Positions 47,443 to 59,443 of a stretch of DNA of 64,000 nucleotides are shown piece by piece. Each line of letters starts with the position of its first letter. Within the stretch, counting starts at the first letter, position 1. A program made the position numbers and the translations under genes. The notes below the pieces were generated by a model. That model ran no database searches. It saw nothing but the letters and a program-made list of their open reading frames with translations, and had not been told where the DNA came from. Origin of the DNA: Myxocyprinus asiaticus (taxonomy: Eukaryota; Chordata; Actinopteri; Cypriniformes; Catostomidae); NCBI RefSeq assembly GCF_019703515.2, contig NC_059348.1:25414156-25478155 (forward strand), in the 5' to 3' direction.

Positions 47443-47663
47443 GCCACAACATTAAAACCACCTGCCTAATATTGTGTAGGTCCCCACAGACTGGTTTGAA
47501 CTGACAAAGTCTATGGTAACTCAGATAACCGCTCTGCACATCTGTGGTGAGCAGAATGGCATCTCAAAATGCTATTCTGAGATGCGGGTTGGAACGGTTT
47601 TGGCGGCACAAGGGGGACCTACACAATATTAGGCAGGTGGTTTTAATGTTGTGGTGGATCAGT
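47443..47663. mobile_element. Internally deleted Tc1/mariner-like MITE
   Basis: Left 'cacaacattaaaaccacctg' with 'cctaatattgtgtaggtccc', and right 'acctacacaatattaggcag' with 'gtggttttaatgttgtgg', are inverted repeats about 45-50 bp long. The centre of about 120 bp has transposon-derived non-coding sequence. Confidence 0.8.
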
Positions 47664-47670
47664 GTATATA

Positions 47671-47832
47671 TACACTACCGGTCAAAAGTTTTGAAACACT
47701 TGACTGAAATGTTTCTCATGATCTTAAAAATCTTTTGATCTGAAGGCGTATGCTTAAATGTTTGAAATTAGTTTTGTAGACAAAAATACAATTGTGCCAC
47801 CATAATAATTTATTTCATTATAAAACTAAAAT

Positions 47833-47871
<39 letters not shown>

Positions 47872-48227
47872 TGACTTGGACCAAATAATAAAGCAGCCAT
47901 TAAGTGCCCAACATAGATGGGAACACCTTCAATACTGTTTAAAAAGCATCCCAGGGTGATACCTCAAGAAGTTGGTTTAGAAAATGTCAAGAGTACATTT
48001 CTGAAATATCTAAGCAAAGGGTGACTACTTTGAAGATGCTAAAATATAACACAGTTTTGATTTATTTTGGATTTGTTTAGTCACAACATAATTCCCATAG
48101 TTCCATTTATGTTATTCCATAGTTTTAATGACTTCACTATTATTCTAAAATGTGAAAAAAAAATAATAAAATAAAATAAAATATATAATAAAGAATGAGT
48201 GTTTCAAAACTTTTGACCGGTAGTGTA
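47671..48227. mobile_element. Internally deleted Tc1-like element (ACTACCGGTCAAAAG ends)
   Basis: Starts 'tacactaccggtcaaaagtt' and ends with its complement 'aacttttgaccggtagtgta', including about 28 bp of essentially perfect terminal inverted repeat and TA borders. The interior 'gcatcccagggtgatacctc' to 'ttccatttatgttattcc' resembles the 3' region of a fish Tc1 family. An AAT microsatellite lies at 47833-47870. No transposase remains. Confidence 0.88.
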
Positions 48228-48839
48228 TATATATACAAACATCTGATATATGTATATATATACAAACATCTGATATATACATTGTGATAGGCTACTATTT
48301 ATTGCAACATTCTTAGTGAAAAACAAATAACAATAAAAATCACATCCACAGCGTTTGCAATTATAGATATTTCTTGATAATGATCATGAATTGCAAACTG
48401 ATATTTCAGTGGATCCCAATGTACGAGTAATCAGATTGGGTTAAAAACATGTTAAATGTCAGTGTTCCAGAGCTTCAAATATGCATCTTCAAATTACTTT
48501 ACAAGTCATGTAAGACATTTCCAATATTATAAAACCATGAGACAAATATTCTAACTATGAATGCACCAACTGCAGAAAAAAAAATTATATACATATTCAT
48601 AAGTATTACACAGTGTTTAGGTATGAGAAACCAAAGACTTTATGGTATAGCATGATTAAACTGAATAATGGTTTGTGACACAACCAATCATGATCACGGT
48701 ATTAATCTAAGCGTTCCATGCAATGTGGTTCTTTTTATATAGATTAAGAACAATACAATACAATTCAATATTTCTAACAAAATATATTGCATCTGTAAAG
48801 CAGAATGATATAATTTCAAGTAAGAGCTGAGCGCTCTTT

Positions 48840-48997
48840 GTCCCTCCCATCGTGCTGCTGTCGTCATCGGTGACGCAGCATAGTTAAGCGCGCGCTCTGT
48901 CTGGTTAACGGCGGTGCGTCATGTCAGCATTTCTACTAACCGCTCATTTATCTTTGCAGAAACGATGTCTGTCATCTTAAACAGTCAAAGGAGCCTG
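48840..48997 (+). other. ivns1abp: Candidate promoter and 5' non-coding exon 1 of ivns1abp
   Basis: A GC- and CpG-rich island ('gcagcatagttaagcgcgcg', 'ttaacggcggtgcgtcatg') precedes a good donor, gagcctg|gtaaga, at 48998. The next coding exon is 1.7 kb downstream, as expected for a gene with untranslated first exons. An ATG at 48965 opens a short frame through the donor. The exact transcription start is unknown. Confidence 0.5.
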
Positions 48998-50146
48998 GTA
49001 AGACTTTCAACTCGGGCTTTGGGGTGAAGTTAAGCTGTTTTTGTGGATTAGGTTGGGTTTAAGTTTCAGTTAGCAGCACTGGCGCCCGAAGTTCTCGTTG
49101 TAGTTGTGAACTATTAAAGAAAAACCACTTTGTTTTTGTTTTGCCTATAGGTTTGTTTGCCCTCCGACTTGAATTTTGTTTGAGTATTCAGTCAATTATA
49201 TATTATCCGGTTTTGTTCATGACGGTATTCTCGTATTTTCTTATGGTGGGTGTTGGTTTGGACAGTCGTGCTGGTAGCGTGTTTATAAAACTGAATTTGC
49301 GCTTCACTGTATCTCTGAAACATACTGGACTGGAATTATTGCAGTTCATCTGCCCAGTCAGCTGGATAAAGTGTGTCACGTCCGATCCCTTTAACCGTTA
49401 ACAAAACAGCTGGCTACTTTCAGAGCATCATTATTCATTATTCATGCCAGGGACGTTGTATATTTTTCAACAAACACATATTTCGTCTGTCCGAGTTGTT
49501 GCATGTCATATAACCCACCACTTGTGTTTATGTTGCAGAAGCTGTGAAAATAAGTTTAGGAGACGTCACGTGTGTTGAGGTGTTTCTGGTTGAATCTCTA
49601 AAACAGTTCCTGCTCGCGCTCCGTGTCTCATGCGCGCTAACCACATCCTGAAATAAACATTAAACCCGGACAAACACAATCCACTAAACAAATACTGGCA
49701 TGAATAGTTGCTTTTGTTTATCTGACAATTATATTAACGGCATATTATTTAGAATCCTGTATTTCATTTACTCTACTTTTACTCTGCACAATGACAATAC
49801 AATGTAATCTAAATGAGAAAGTTAAGTTTTAAAGTGGAATTTGTGGTCTATGGGTATTTTTTTTAGAGGAAGGATATAATGTTTGTTTGTTCACACCATA
49901 AATACAGGTTGGCTTATCAAAGTTGTTGGGTACTGCGTTTGTGTTGTGGATACCGCAGTTGAGTGATCTTTGAGATTTATACTTAAAACCACATTAATTG
50001 TTGTTCCTGCACAGAAACTTGATGACTGTCGTAAATCTTTCAGGAAACACAGTTTTATTTTTTGTTAAATTCTTCTGAATATTCTAAATATCTCTTGTAA
50101 ATTGCCATGGATTAATTCAATGTGTTTCTCTTGTTCTCCTCATCAG

Positions 50147-50328
50147 GTCATCATGGATTATAAAGGGGAAAAACTTGTATTTTTTTAACACACGTTAGAC
50201 ACAATTGATCATCACTAAGTCTGTGAAGTTGGAGCAGCCACTGCTTCTTTTCTGCTGCATTCTACCTTCTGTTGAAAAACCTACTTAAACAATTGAACAA
50301 GATTCTTCTGTTACATCTACTTGGTAGG
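50147..50328 (+). other. ivns1abp: Possible second 5' non-coding exon of ivns1abp
   Basis: A strong acceptor, ttctcctcatcag, ends at 50146, and a donor-like ctacttg|gtaggt follows at 50329. The stretch has stops in all frames. It is a candidate untranslated exon judged only from splice signals. Confidence 0.3.
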
Positions 50329-50668
50329 TGTGTTTCCTCACCAAGCCTGCATGGAATCTGTGCCTATAGAAAACTAGATTTCTACAGATTGGGATTGTCT
50401 GTGAAGTTTTACACATCCTCCAGTCTTTGCATGTTAGTTTATTAAATGTTTTGCATACTTTAATAAAGCTTTCAACAACCAATTTGAATATACTAATATC
50501 TGAACAGATTTTATGACATTTAAATCAACTGCATGCATTTTCTCCTTCAATCAATGCAGAAAATGTGTAAAACCAGCCAAGATTATTAAAACTGTATTCT
50601 GGGTTTAACAACATTCTCATTTTGCTTCTTTTGCTTTCCTCCTCTATGTCTCTAATAGATCCATCAAC

Positions 50669-53600
50669 ATGTTTCCTAACGGGTGTTTGATATTTGAAGA
50701 TGAGGGCTTCCGTGATTCTACTGTGGTCAAGATGAATGCTTTACGGAAAAGCGGCCAGTTTTGTGATGTCAGACTGCAGGTAAGATCAGAAAAACACATG
50801 CATTGTGATCATCTTTTCTTAAGGCCTTGATATACTTCATACAGTATCGAAGAACAAATGGTTGTGATGTCATTTAGAACAAAATCCTGCCAAAAAGGTG
50901 TTTTTGAGTTTGTTTCGGTGGTTCGTAACAGCTCGCCGGGGTGAACTATTAGGAAAACTTCTGACCAGCTGCTAAACATCTTCTTACTGTCAATGGTCCA
51001 CGCCATCGGTGGATGTGACCTGGAGCTCCACCTACCTTGAGGCCGACAGCTAAATCTGTTTACGTTCTTCAGTCAGTCAAAATCAGTCAACATGAACACA
51101 CCGGCATGTAGAGTTATTAGCGAACTGGTGCAAATATACCTACATCTGTACAATCCTTCACATAGAGACATTTTTTGTTTTTTTTTGTTTGATTAGTCTA
51201 CAAAGGGAATCAAATCCTTTGAAATACTTTCAAGTGCCCATTTCCTCATGTGCTATCTGCAGCAAAAGCCTGCATTCACACATCTGCCCAAAGTAAAATA
51301 TGCCTCTCTTCTCATCATTCTTTTGTCTGTTTTTTCCCCATTTACACTCTTATACACCCACTTTGCAGTAGTATCATCACAAATTACAATAACAGAGTGT
51401 AATCGGCATAGCGGTAGCGCATAGTATAGCGTGTTGTTAGCTCAAGAGCTCCATGAATTCAGAATGCAAACATGGCAAATAAAACATTTTCTACTGCATA
51501 TATATTACTTTAAATCATCATTGATTGGTTAAAACAGTTTTTGTTTTTCTTTTTTCGCTGACATCATGTGACTTCTACTCACTAAATGAGGCACAAAGTC
51601 ATTAACACATTTTATTGTCACATTAGTTAAGGTTTTCCATGTTGTCTTGAGCATCCTCATATTTAATTGGACCTCTAAACGCCATCCCACAGTGGTGGGG
51701 CAGCTGTCTGAATGTTCGCAAACAGTATACTGTTGCTTGGCTTTTTCGAGCTTCTTTTTACCCCTGAACGAAGAAGAACTTCTACAGAAGTGTATTGGGG
51801 CCTTCAGTGTCCAATGAAAACACCTTTATTGATGATGGTCCTTTTTCAGGTCTGTGGACATGAGTTTATGGCCCATAAGGCTGTGCTGGCCTGCTGCAGT
51901 CCTTACCTGTTTGAGATCTTTAACAGTGACTCTGAGCCACAGGGTGGGGTTTCACTGGTCAAATTTGATGACCTCAACCCAGATGCTGTGGAGATCTTGC
52001 TCAGCTATGCCTACACCACTCAGTAAGTATATTTACTAAGCATTAAAGCTCTGTATTGTATATGCTAGCAAGAGGTTCCATATACCCCTTTTTTTGTTGA
52101 CAGGCTGAAGGCAGATAAAGATCTGGTCAGTGATGTGTACTCTGCAGCAAAAAAGCTTAAATTGGACAGGGTCAAACAGGTATGTGCAAGCGCATAGTTA
52201 AACTTTCCTAATGTATACAATTCTATACAGTTTCTGAGCTATAGAATCCTCTTTCTCTTGTGCAGCTCTGTGGAGACTACCTGCTATCAAAAATGGATTG
52301 CCAAAGTGTCATTTCCTATCGCAATTTTGCTAGTAGCGTGACTGATTGTCGGCTTTTGAGCAAGATTGACAGCTATATCCATGACCATCTTCAGGAGATC
52401 TCTAAACAAGATGACTTCCTTAAACTTCCTCGACTGAAGGTGAGTCGAGAAATGGAAATCATTATCATATTTTAAGTCTTGGAGTGTTTTGAATGTATGG
52501 CTAATTTCTATCTCTATTCCTTATTTCTTTTGTGTGTGATTTTTCTTTTGCTAGTTGGATGTTATACTAGAGGAGAACCTGAACCTGCCAGGTAATGGTA
52601 AACTCTACTCAAAGGTGATAAGCTGGGTGCAGCGCAGCTTGTGGAAGAATGGAGATCACCTGGAGAAGCTGATGGAAGAGGTCAGTATTGTCTTTAACTG
52701 TTCTTTTGGCTTCCTCGTGTTCCCTAAATTCCTATTCAAAGGTTGATTCTGAGCCCCCACCCCCCCATTCTTCTGCCTATGAGTTTTGCCCTTAACCTTG
52801 TAAATTTTGCAGTATGTGCTCCTCAAAATACTGAAATTGAACTGTTTTCCAGGTGAGCCGAACTAACTGTTCAGTTTTTTCCCCCTTTCTCTTTCTCTTT
52901 TTCTTTTTTTTTTTTTCTGTACTGACCTGAATTGAATTTTGGCTACTTGCCATTTACTCTCTTTCTACTTTCTCTTTCTGCTCTTGGGAGTATTACTATC
53001 TTGATTCTAATGGCTGCTCCTCCCTATTGATCTCCCCATCTCTTCTATAGGTTTAGTAATGCACAGCAAGAGCAGATTTGACAAGGCCTGATGAAGAATG
53101 CAAGATCCCAACCGCCAATGCTTCTTAGTCAGCCAACCAAAAGACGTGTGCACAGGGTTCCCGAGAGTACTGGAGTTATTTTTTCCTCTCTTTTTGTCTT
53201 TTTCCAAATCCCATTGTGCTGCAATTGGTTTAGATGGGTCTTTGGCCCAAAGCAAAGTTGCTTTTAATAGGAATGATCTCTCCTTCCAGCATTCTTTACC
53301 ATCACAGTGACCATAGACACGAGAGGTCATGGCTCTCTCAAGGTCCAAGCAGCACAAAGTTGTCCAAGACCTCCCTCAAAACAACTGACTCCACTGCTCA
53401 GGAAACAAGACAGAGTGTTGCTTTGCACTTGTTATGGAAACACCCACATGGGTCTTGTTGATGTGTTGTTGTTGCAGGTGCAAACGCTGTACTACTCAGC
53501 AGATCACAAATTGCATGATGGGAGCCTGCTTGAGGGGCAGGCAGATATCTGCAATTCTGAGGATGACCACATCCAGTTTGTGCAGGTACAAGGCTGGTTT

Positions 53601-56600
53601 TCAGTCATCCTTGTCCTGTATTCTCTACTGTAGAATAGCAGGGCTCCCATTTTATTAACATTGAGGTGGTTCTCATGAAAAAGGATTCTGTGAAGCACCA
53701 GCTTTCTTAGCCGTGTGTGCACTGCAAAAGACCCCATGGATGGTGGCAGATAGTCTTGGCACTGAATAGAATGGGTTTATTTTTTGTCTCTTTTTCTGTA
53801 TGCATGTGTAGTAGAAGTAGGAGGTAAAGTTAATGCAGTGGTTTGTAGCTGCCTGGTTTGTTTTGCAGAAGAAGCCTCCTCGAGAGAAAAACGAGATGAT
53901 CTCTCCCACCTCCAGCAGCCAGTTCAACAAGCACGAATGGAAGTACATTGCCTCAGAGAAGACCACCAGTAAGTGCTTCACCTGACCAGCTTTTATGTCT
54001 TATCTTAAACTTTTATACTGGATAAAACCTGCATAACAAGGGATTGAACCTCTTTTCCCTCTGCTCCAGACAACTCATACCTGTGTCTGGCTGTTTTGAG
54101 AGGAGTCCTGTGTGTGATCTCCTTGTATGGCCGCAGCAGTCCCCAGAGTTCCTCCTCTGCTACGCCCTGCATGCTGAAGAGCCTGAGCTTCGAGGCTCAG
54201 CCAGAAGAGCTGCAGGAGAGGTTGCTAAAGCCCATGCATTATGCTCGCTCCGGTCTGGGAACTGCTGAACTAGAAGGCAAGCTCATTGCTGCAGGTATGT
54301 GTTTCCAAAGATTGATAAATGTTTTTGGAAAAAAGGAAGGGACTTATTTGAGCTATTTGACCGGAACTAGTCTGAATGTTTTTCATTGTTATTTATTTGG
54401 CATCTTCTAACATTAGCCATGGGCATTTGGAGTAATTTTGTAGTAGAGTACACCAACACAAAATGAGGATCGATTGCTTGAAATTTATAATTTGTTCAAA
54501 TTTTAACAATTGTACCTGTTTTTCTTTTGAAGAAAATGAGCATTATGCATAAACGACATCTAGATTCGAAAACAACAAACAAACATTTGCGTTAACATAT
54601 AGAAAAATACATTCCAAGTCTTTTGAAGCGATATAATCACTTCAAATATTTTAAATGTTCTTTTAGGGGATCTATTCCTTTAACAATGTCATGCATCCAC
54701 AGCGCCAACCAATGCATTGAGTTCTAATGGCAAGATTTATGTGAGTGAAGCAGTTTCATGTTGCCCACGGCAGGCAAAGGCACAAAGGAAAATCAAATTG
54801 CAATATTTAATTACTAGTTGAATATTTAAAGCTGATTGAGTACTCAGTTAAACGATTACTTGTGCCCATCCTTAATCTGAAACCTAAGTTTTTTTTTTTA
54901 CAGCAACAAAAAGTAATGATTAGGCATACACCGACTCTACACTCATAGAATTCCTCAGAATGCTCGAAATTTCTGCAGAATTCTTAGGTATGTCGTTCAG
55001 CAAGTTTTACACATTCCCCACCGTTTGGATGTTTTTCCTTTCCATATAATTGCATTGAAAGCATTTTGAAGAAATAATTCCAACAAGAGTGTTGTATACT
55101 CAGCTCTCGTATTTTACCATAGATAAACCCATTTCACAGGTTTACCCATAATTAGTGCAGAAAATGTTTAAAAAAAAAAGTGTGCAGATTCCACATGGGC
55201 CTAGTATTGACACTTCTCAAATACAAACATTGCAAGACAAACATTCAGAGTAGTGGTGGAGCTGGAGAGCAAATACAAAAATGAAACCACCAAACAGCAT
55301 TACACAAAATAAGAGAAAATGTATTATTATTATAGTAAACATTAGCTTAAAGGAATGTTCTGGGTTCAGTAAAAGTTAAGCTCAATCGACAGCTTTTGTG
55401 GCATAATGTTGATTCCTACAAAAATTGTGACTTGCTCCTCCTCTTCTTTTAAAAAGCAAAAATCTGGGTTACAGTGTGGCACTTATAATGGAAGTGAATG
55501 GAGTCAATTTTTGAATGTTAAAATACTCACTGTTTTACATTTCTGTGTTTAAACCCTCCAAAAATTGGCCAATTCACTTGCATTGTAAGTGCCTCACTGT
55601 AACCTCGATTTTTGCCATTTTATTATTTTTTTAACAAAAAGGAGGAACGAGTCGAAATTTTTGTGGTAATCAATATTATGCCACAAATGCTGTCTATTGA
55701 GCTAAACTTGTACTGAACCCGGAACATTAAGTTCCGAATTATTTCTGATGGCTGACCAGAGACTTTTAATTTACACAAAATGTATCTTTGATGAAGGAAT
55801 GCATTCGATAATTTGCTTTGAAGTTCTGATGTGTATGCTTGTTTTGTGGTCAGGTGGCTACAACAGAGAAGAGTGCCTGAGGACTGTGGAGTGTTACAGC
55901 CCGAAGAATGATTGCTGGACTTTCATTGCTCCCATGCGCACTCCACGAGCTCGCTTCCAGATGGCTGTCCTAATGGTAAAGACAGCACAGTTAAAGTAGC
56001 TATGGGTCAACTGCCATTAGAGCTTAATGAATGATTTCCTCTCAGGGTCGGCTGTATGTGATTGGTGGCTCCAACGGTCACTCAGATGAGCTGAGCTGTG
56101 GAGAGATGTATGACCCCAAGGCTGACGAGTGGAGTCAAGTTCCTGAGCTCCGCACCAACCGTTGCAATGCAGGTATGGATGACTTCCTACTGAACTTGAT
56201 TATGTGTTCATGTAGGGATGCACAAAACAACAAGTGTCTTTATTGATGAGATGGATAAACCTGTTTGTGCATCTTGTCAGGTGTGTGTTCCTTGCAAAAC
56301 AAGCTTTTTGTGGTGGGAGGATCTGATCCCTGTGGTCAAAAGGGCTTGAAGAATTGTGACTCCTTCGACCTAGTGTCAAAATCTTGGACCAGCTGTGCAC
56401 CACTGAACATCAGTATGTCAGTTTCTTTTGTATGTGCAAAAACTGAAATGACAAGTCGGTTTGTTTTACAAGTTAATGCTAATCCTCAATGTGTGGTTCA
56501 CAGTTTGCATCATCTCTCTTCTGTGATTAGGGAGGCACCAGGCAGCAGTGTGTGAGCTAGATGGATCTGTGTATGTGATTGGTGGCGCTGAGTCCTGGAA

Positions 56601-58106
56601 CTGCTTAAACTCAGTAGAATGCTACAACCCTGAGAACAACACCTGGACCCTAGTGGCCCCCATGAATTTAGCCCGGCGTGGAGCGGGTGTTGCTGTTTAT
56701 AAAGGTAAATAGAGATGGTAAATAAAGAAAATTAAATTGAGTACAAACTGTTTAGTTCTGTAAGGATGGGATTTCTTTCTGTTAGAGTTGTGCTCAAAAG
56801 TTTTCATTCAGGCTGCTCTGGAAAAAGACGGTGTGGTTGTTTCAAGGAGCAAAATACTTGTTGACCCCTCTCCAAACATAGCGCTTATGGTTGTGACCAT
56901 AAAGCTCAATTTGATCTCGTCACTCCAAATTACAGTGTGCCAGAAGCTGTGAGGTATGTCAAGGTGTTGTCGGGCATATTGTTACTGGGCTTTTTTGTGG
57001 CATTGGCGCAGTAAATGCTTCTTTCTGGCAGCTCAACCATGCAGCTAATTTTTGTTCTGGTATCATCGTATTGTGCTCCTTGAAACAACCACACCGTCTT
57101 TTTCCAGAGCAGCCTGTATTTCTCCTGAGGTTACCTGTGGGTTTTTCTTTGTATCCCAAACAATTCTTCTGGCAGTTGTGGCTGAAATCTTTCTTGGTCT
57201 ACCTGACCTTGGCTTGGTATCAAGAGATCCCCGAATTTTCCACTTCTTAATAAGTGATTGAACAGTACTGACTGGCATTTTCAAGGCTTTGGATATCTTT
57301 TTATATCCTTTTCCATCTTTATAAAGTTCCATTACCTTGTTACGCAGGTCTTTTGACAGTTCTTTTCTGCTCCCCATGGCTCAGTATCTAGCCTGCTCAG
57401 TGCATCCACGTGAGAGCTAACAAACTCATTGACTATTTATACACTGACACTAATTGCAATTTAAAAAGCCACAGGTGTGGGAAATTAACCTTTAATTGCC
57501 ATTTAAACCTGTGTGTGTCACCTTGTGTGTCTGTAACAAGGCCAAACATTCAAGGATATGTAAACTTTTGATCAGGGCCATTTGGGTGATTTCTGTTATC
57601 ATTATGATTTAAAAAGGAGCCAAACAACTATGTGATAATAAATGGCTTCATATGATCACTATCCTTAAATAAAAGGTTTTTTTTGCATGATCAGTCATAT
57701 TTTCAAAATCAATGCCAAAATTTCACAATTTCTGCCAGGGTATGCAAAATTTTGAGCACAACTGTACCTGGTAGGAAATGGTTAATGACTTAAGCTTGTC
57801 AAATCGAAGGCTAGCCATGAATTAAGTATATATTTTAAACTGCTTAAAGGGAAGCTCTTTGTGGTTGGAGGATTTGACGGCTCTCACGCTCTGCGATGTG
57901 TGGAGGTCTATGATCCAGCCAGGAACGAGTGGAGGATGTTGGGAAGCATGACATCGGCACGTAGCAATGCAGGGGTGGCTGTGTTGAACGGTGTGCTCTG
58001 TGCTGTCGGGGGCTTCGATGGCAATGAGTTTCTCAACACCATGGAGGTATATGACCCAGACACCAATGAGTGGAGCCCATTCATAGAAGCATTAGCTAAG
58101 AGCTGA
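50669..58106 (+). CDS. ivns1abp: Influenza virus NS1A-binding protein homologue (BTB-BACK-kelch protein)
   Basis: Host actin- and CUL3-linked kelch protein, also called NS1-BP, known for roles in pre-mRNA processing and actin dynamics. Coding exons: 50669-50779, 51850-52022, 52104-52179, 52266-52439, 52555-52680, 53478-53585, 53869-53968, 54070-54294, 55854-55975, 56046-56172, 56281-56412, 56531-56704 and 57850-58106. They join to 634 residues (human 642). An N-terminal BTB domain (about 27-125) has QFCDVRLQ and [14 protein letters not shown]; a BACK domain (about 130-230) has [11 protein letters not shown] and [14 protein letters not shown]; six kelch repeats (about 355-630) include [32 protein letters not shown] and [19 protein letters not shown]. 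The C-terminal tail after NEWSP differs from human. The ATG is chosen because [13 protein letters not shown] matches the human N-terminus. A Tc1 remnant and a MITE lie in introns. Confidence 0.95.
50780..51849 (+). other. ivns1abp: ivns1abp intron after first coding exon
   Basis: About 1.07 kb with no second gene. The part 50820-51070 has a composition unlike its flanks and could be an old repeat, but I do not recognise a family. Confidence 0.35.
55346..55730. mobile_element. MITE (AAAGGAATGTTC..CAATCGACAGC family), intact copy
   Basis: Left 'cttaaaggaatgttctgggt' with 'ttaagctcaatcgacagc', and right 'gctgtctattgagctaaact' with 'tgaacccggaacatta', are inverted. The interior has a symmetric 'gtggcataatgttgatt' and 'aatcaatattatgccac' pair, so most of the element can fold on itself. 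It lies in an ivns1abp intron. Confidence 0.78.
56785..57764 (-). mobile_element. Rearranged Tc1-like element in ivns1abp intron
   Basis: Inverted ends 'gagttgtgctcaaaagtttt' (left) and 'aaaattttgagcacaactg' (right) with TA borders. It is the same family as 42013-43628 but in the opposite orientation. On the minus strand, 57063-57377 is an uninterrupted 104-codon transposase N-terminus (paired-like domain). The catalytic half is deleted. A 49 bp piece of the coding region is also present in inverted orientation at 56809-56857. Confidence 0.85.
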
Positions 58107-58830
58107 ACAGGGTGGGGGGCTCACCTGTCCTCAAACTGTGTAACTTTGTAATGTAATTGTTTTATTGTTATTTGTTTAGGCGCTATTTTAGGAAGGATGA
58201 CTTTGATAAATATTCCCATAGGGTTGCCCAAAGCAACGTAAAGCTTTTGCATATTGCATAAATTACTGTGTAAATATTTTTTTTTTTTTTTTAATTCACC
58301 AAGAATGCCAGTACTTAGATATTTTGGAGATATTGAGGTTAATATTTCAGAACAGGTTTTAAGCTTACCTTGATTGATGCCTTGTTCTTTGAAGATGAAA
58401 TGTACATCTACAGTTGGATAGTCTTAGACCACAGGATACTTGAAGTCAAAGCCTTGCCATCTTAGATGGAGCCATGATGCTTTGGTGTATTGGTATTTTT
58501 GCCTTTTTATACAACACTTGTAAGTGTCCAGTATGTAAAACTGGGAAATGCACATTCCAAGTTGTTTAAAATGAATTTGTGCCAGAGACTTGGTTTTACT
58601 TAAATGTTTATATTTCTGCTTGTTGCTAAAGAAGCTGATAATGATAATGCCATTTTAATACCAATTAATGACACTGAGATGGTGTTTATCTCATCTCATT
58701 CATTTCTGTATTTAAAACCTTGCTAGACCAGAACTTTAAATTGATTTATTTTATTTTTTTTTTTTTTTTTTTTTTGTCTTTTGGTACAAAAATGAGAGAA
58801 GAATTAATAAACCATTTCAGCTTGAATGGA
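58107..58830 (+). other. ivns1abp: ivns1abp 3' UTR
   Basis: Follows the TGA at 58104-58106. An AATAAA at 58806-58811 precedes the likely cleavage site near 58830. A long T run is at 58755-58775. Confidence 0.65.
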
Positions 58831-59254
58831 TTGAGTGTCAGACAACTTTCATTCATCCATCCTACCTGAAAGAAAGTGTAATTTAGAGTTGAAGTCAGAA
58901 GTTTACATACACTTAGGTTGAGTCATTAAAACACATTTTTTAACCACTCCACATATATCATATTAGAAAACTATAAGTTTGATAAGTCGTTTAGGACATT
59001 TACTTTGTGCATGACACAAGTAATTTTTCCAACAATTGTTTACAGACAGATTGTTTCACTTTTAATCGACTATATCACAATTCCAGTGGGTCAGAAGTTT
59101 ACATACACTAAGTTAACTGTGCTTTTAAGCAGCTTGGAAAATTCCAGAAAATTATGTCAAGCCTTAAGGCAATTAGCTTCTGATAGGCTAATTGGAGTCA
59201 TTTGGTGTACCTGTGGATGTATTTTAAGGCCTACCTTCAAACTCAGGACCTCCA

Positions 59255-59443
59255 CAAGTCTGGTTCATACTTGGGAGCATTTTCCAAATGCCTGAAGGTA
59301 CCACACTCATCTGTACAAACAATAGTATGCAAGTATAAATACCATGGGACCACGCAGCCATCATACCGCTTAGGAATTCTGTCTCATAGAGATGAACGTA
59401 GTTTGGTGCGAAAAGTGCAGCTCAATACCAGAACACCATCAAC
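59255..59443 (+). pseudogene. Tc1 transposase N-terminal fragment
   Basis: Encodes SGSYLGAFSKCLKVPHSSVQ and TIVCKYKYHGTTQPSYRLG, then SHRDERSLVRKVQLN: the paired-like DNA-binding domain of a Sleeping-Beauty-type transposase. The start codon region is missing, and the frame runs into the inserted LINE at about 59444. Confidence 0.8.

Noticed and set aside
47250..47539. Long Cys/Val or Thr/His open frames.
   Set aside because: They are translations of the CA microsatellite with no gene context.
53007..53461. Overlapping open frames in the ivns1abp intron before 53478.
   Set aside because: No resemblance to any kelch-protein exon, and inclusion would break the conserved [14 protein letters not shown] junction.
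57063..57377. A separate antisense gene inside ivns1abp.
   Set aside because: It is the N-terminus of the same Tc1 transposase family, bounded by that element's inverted ends.
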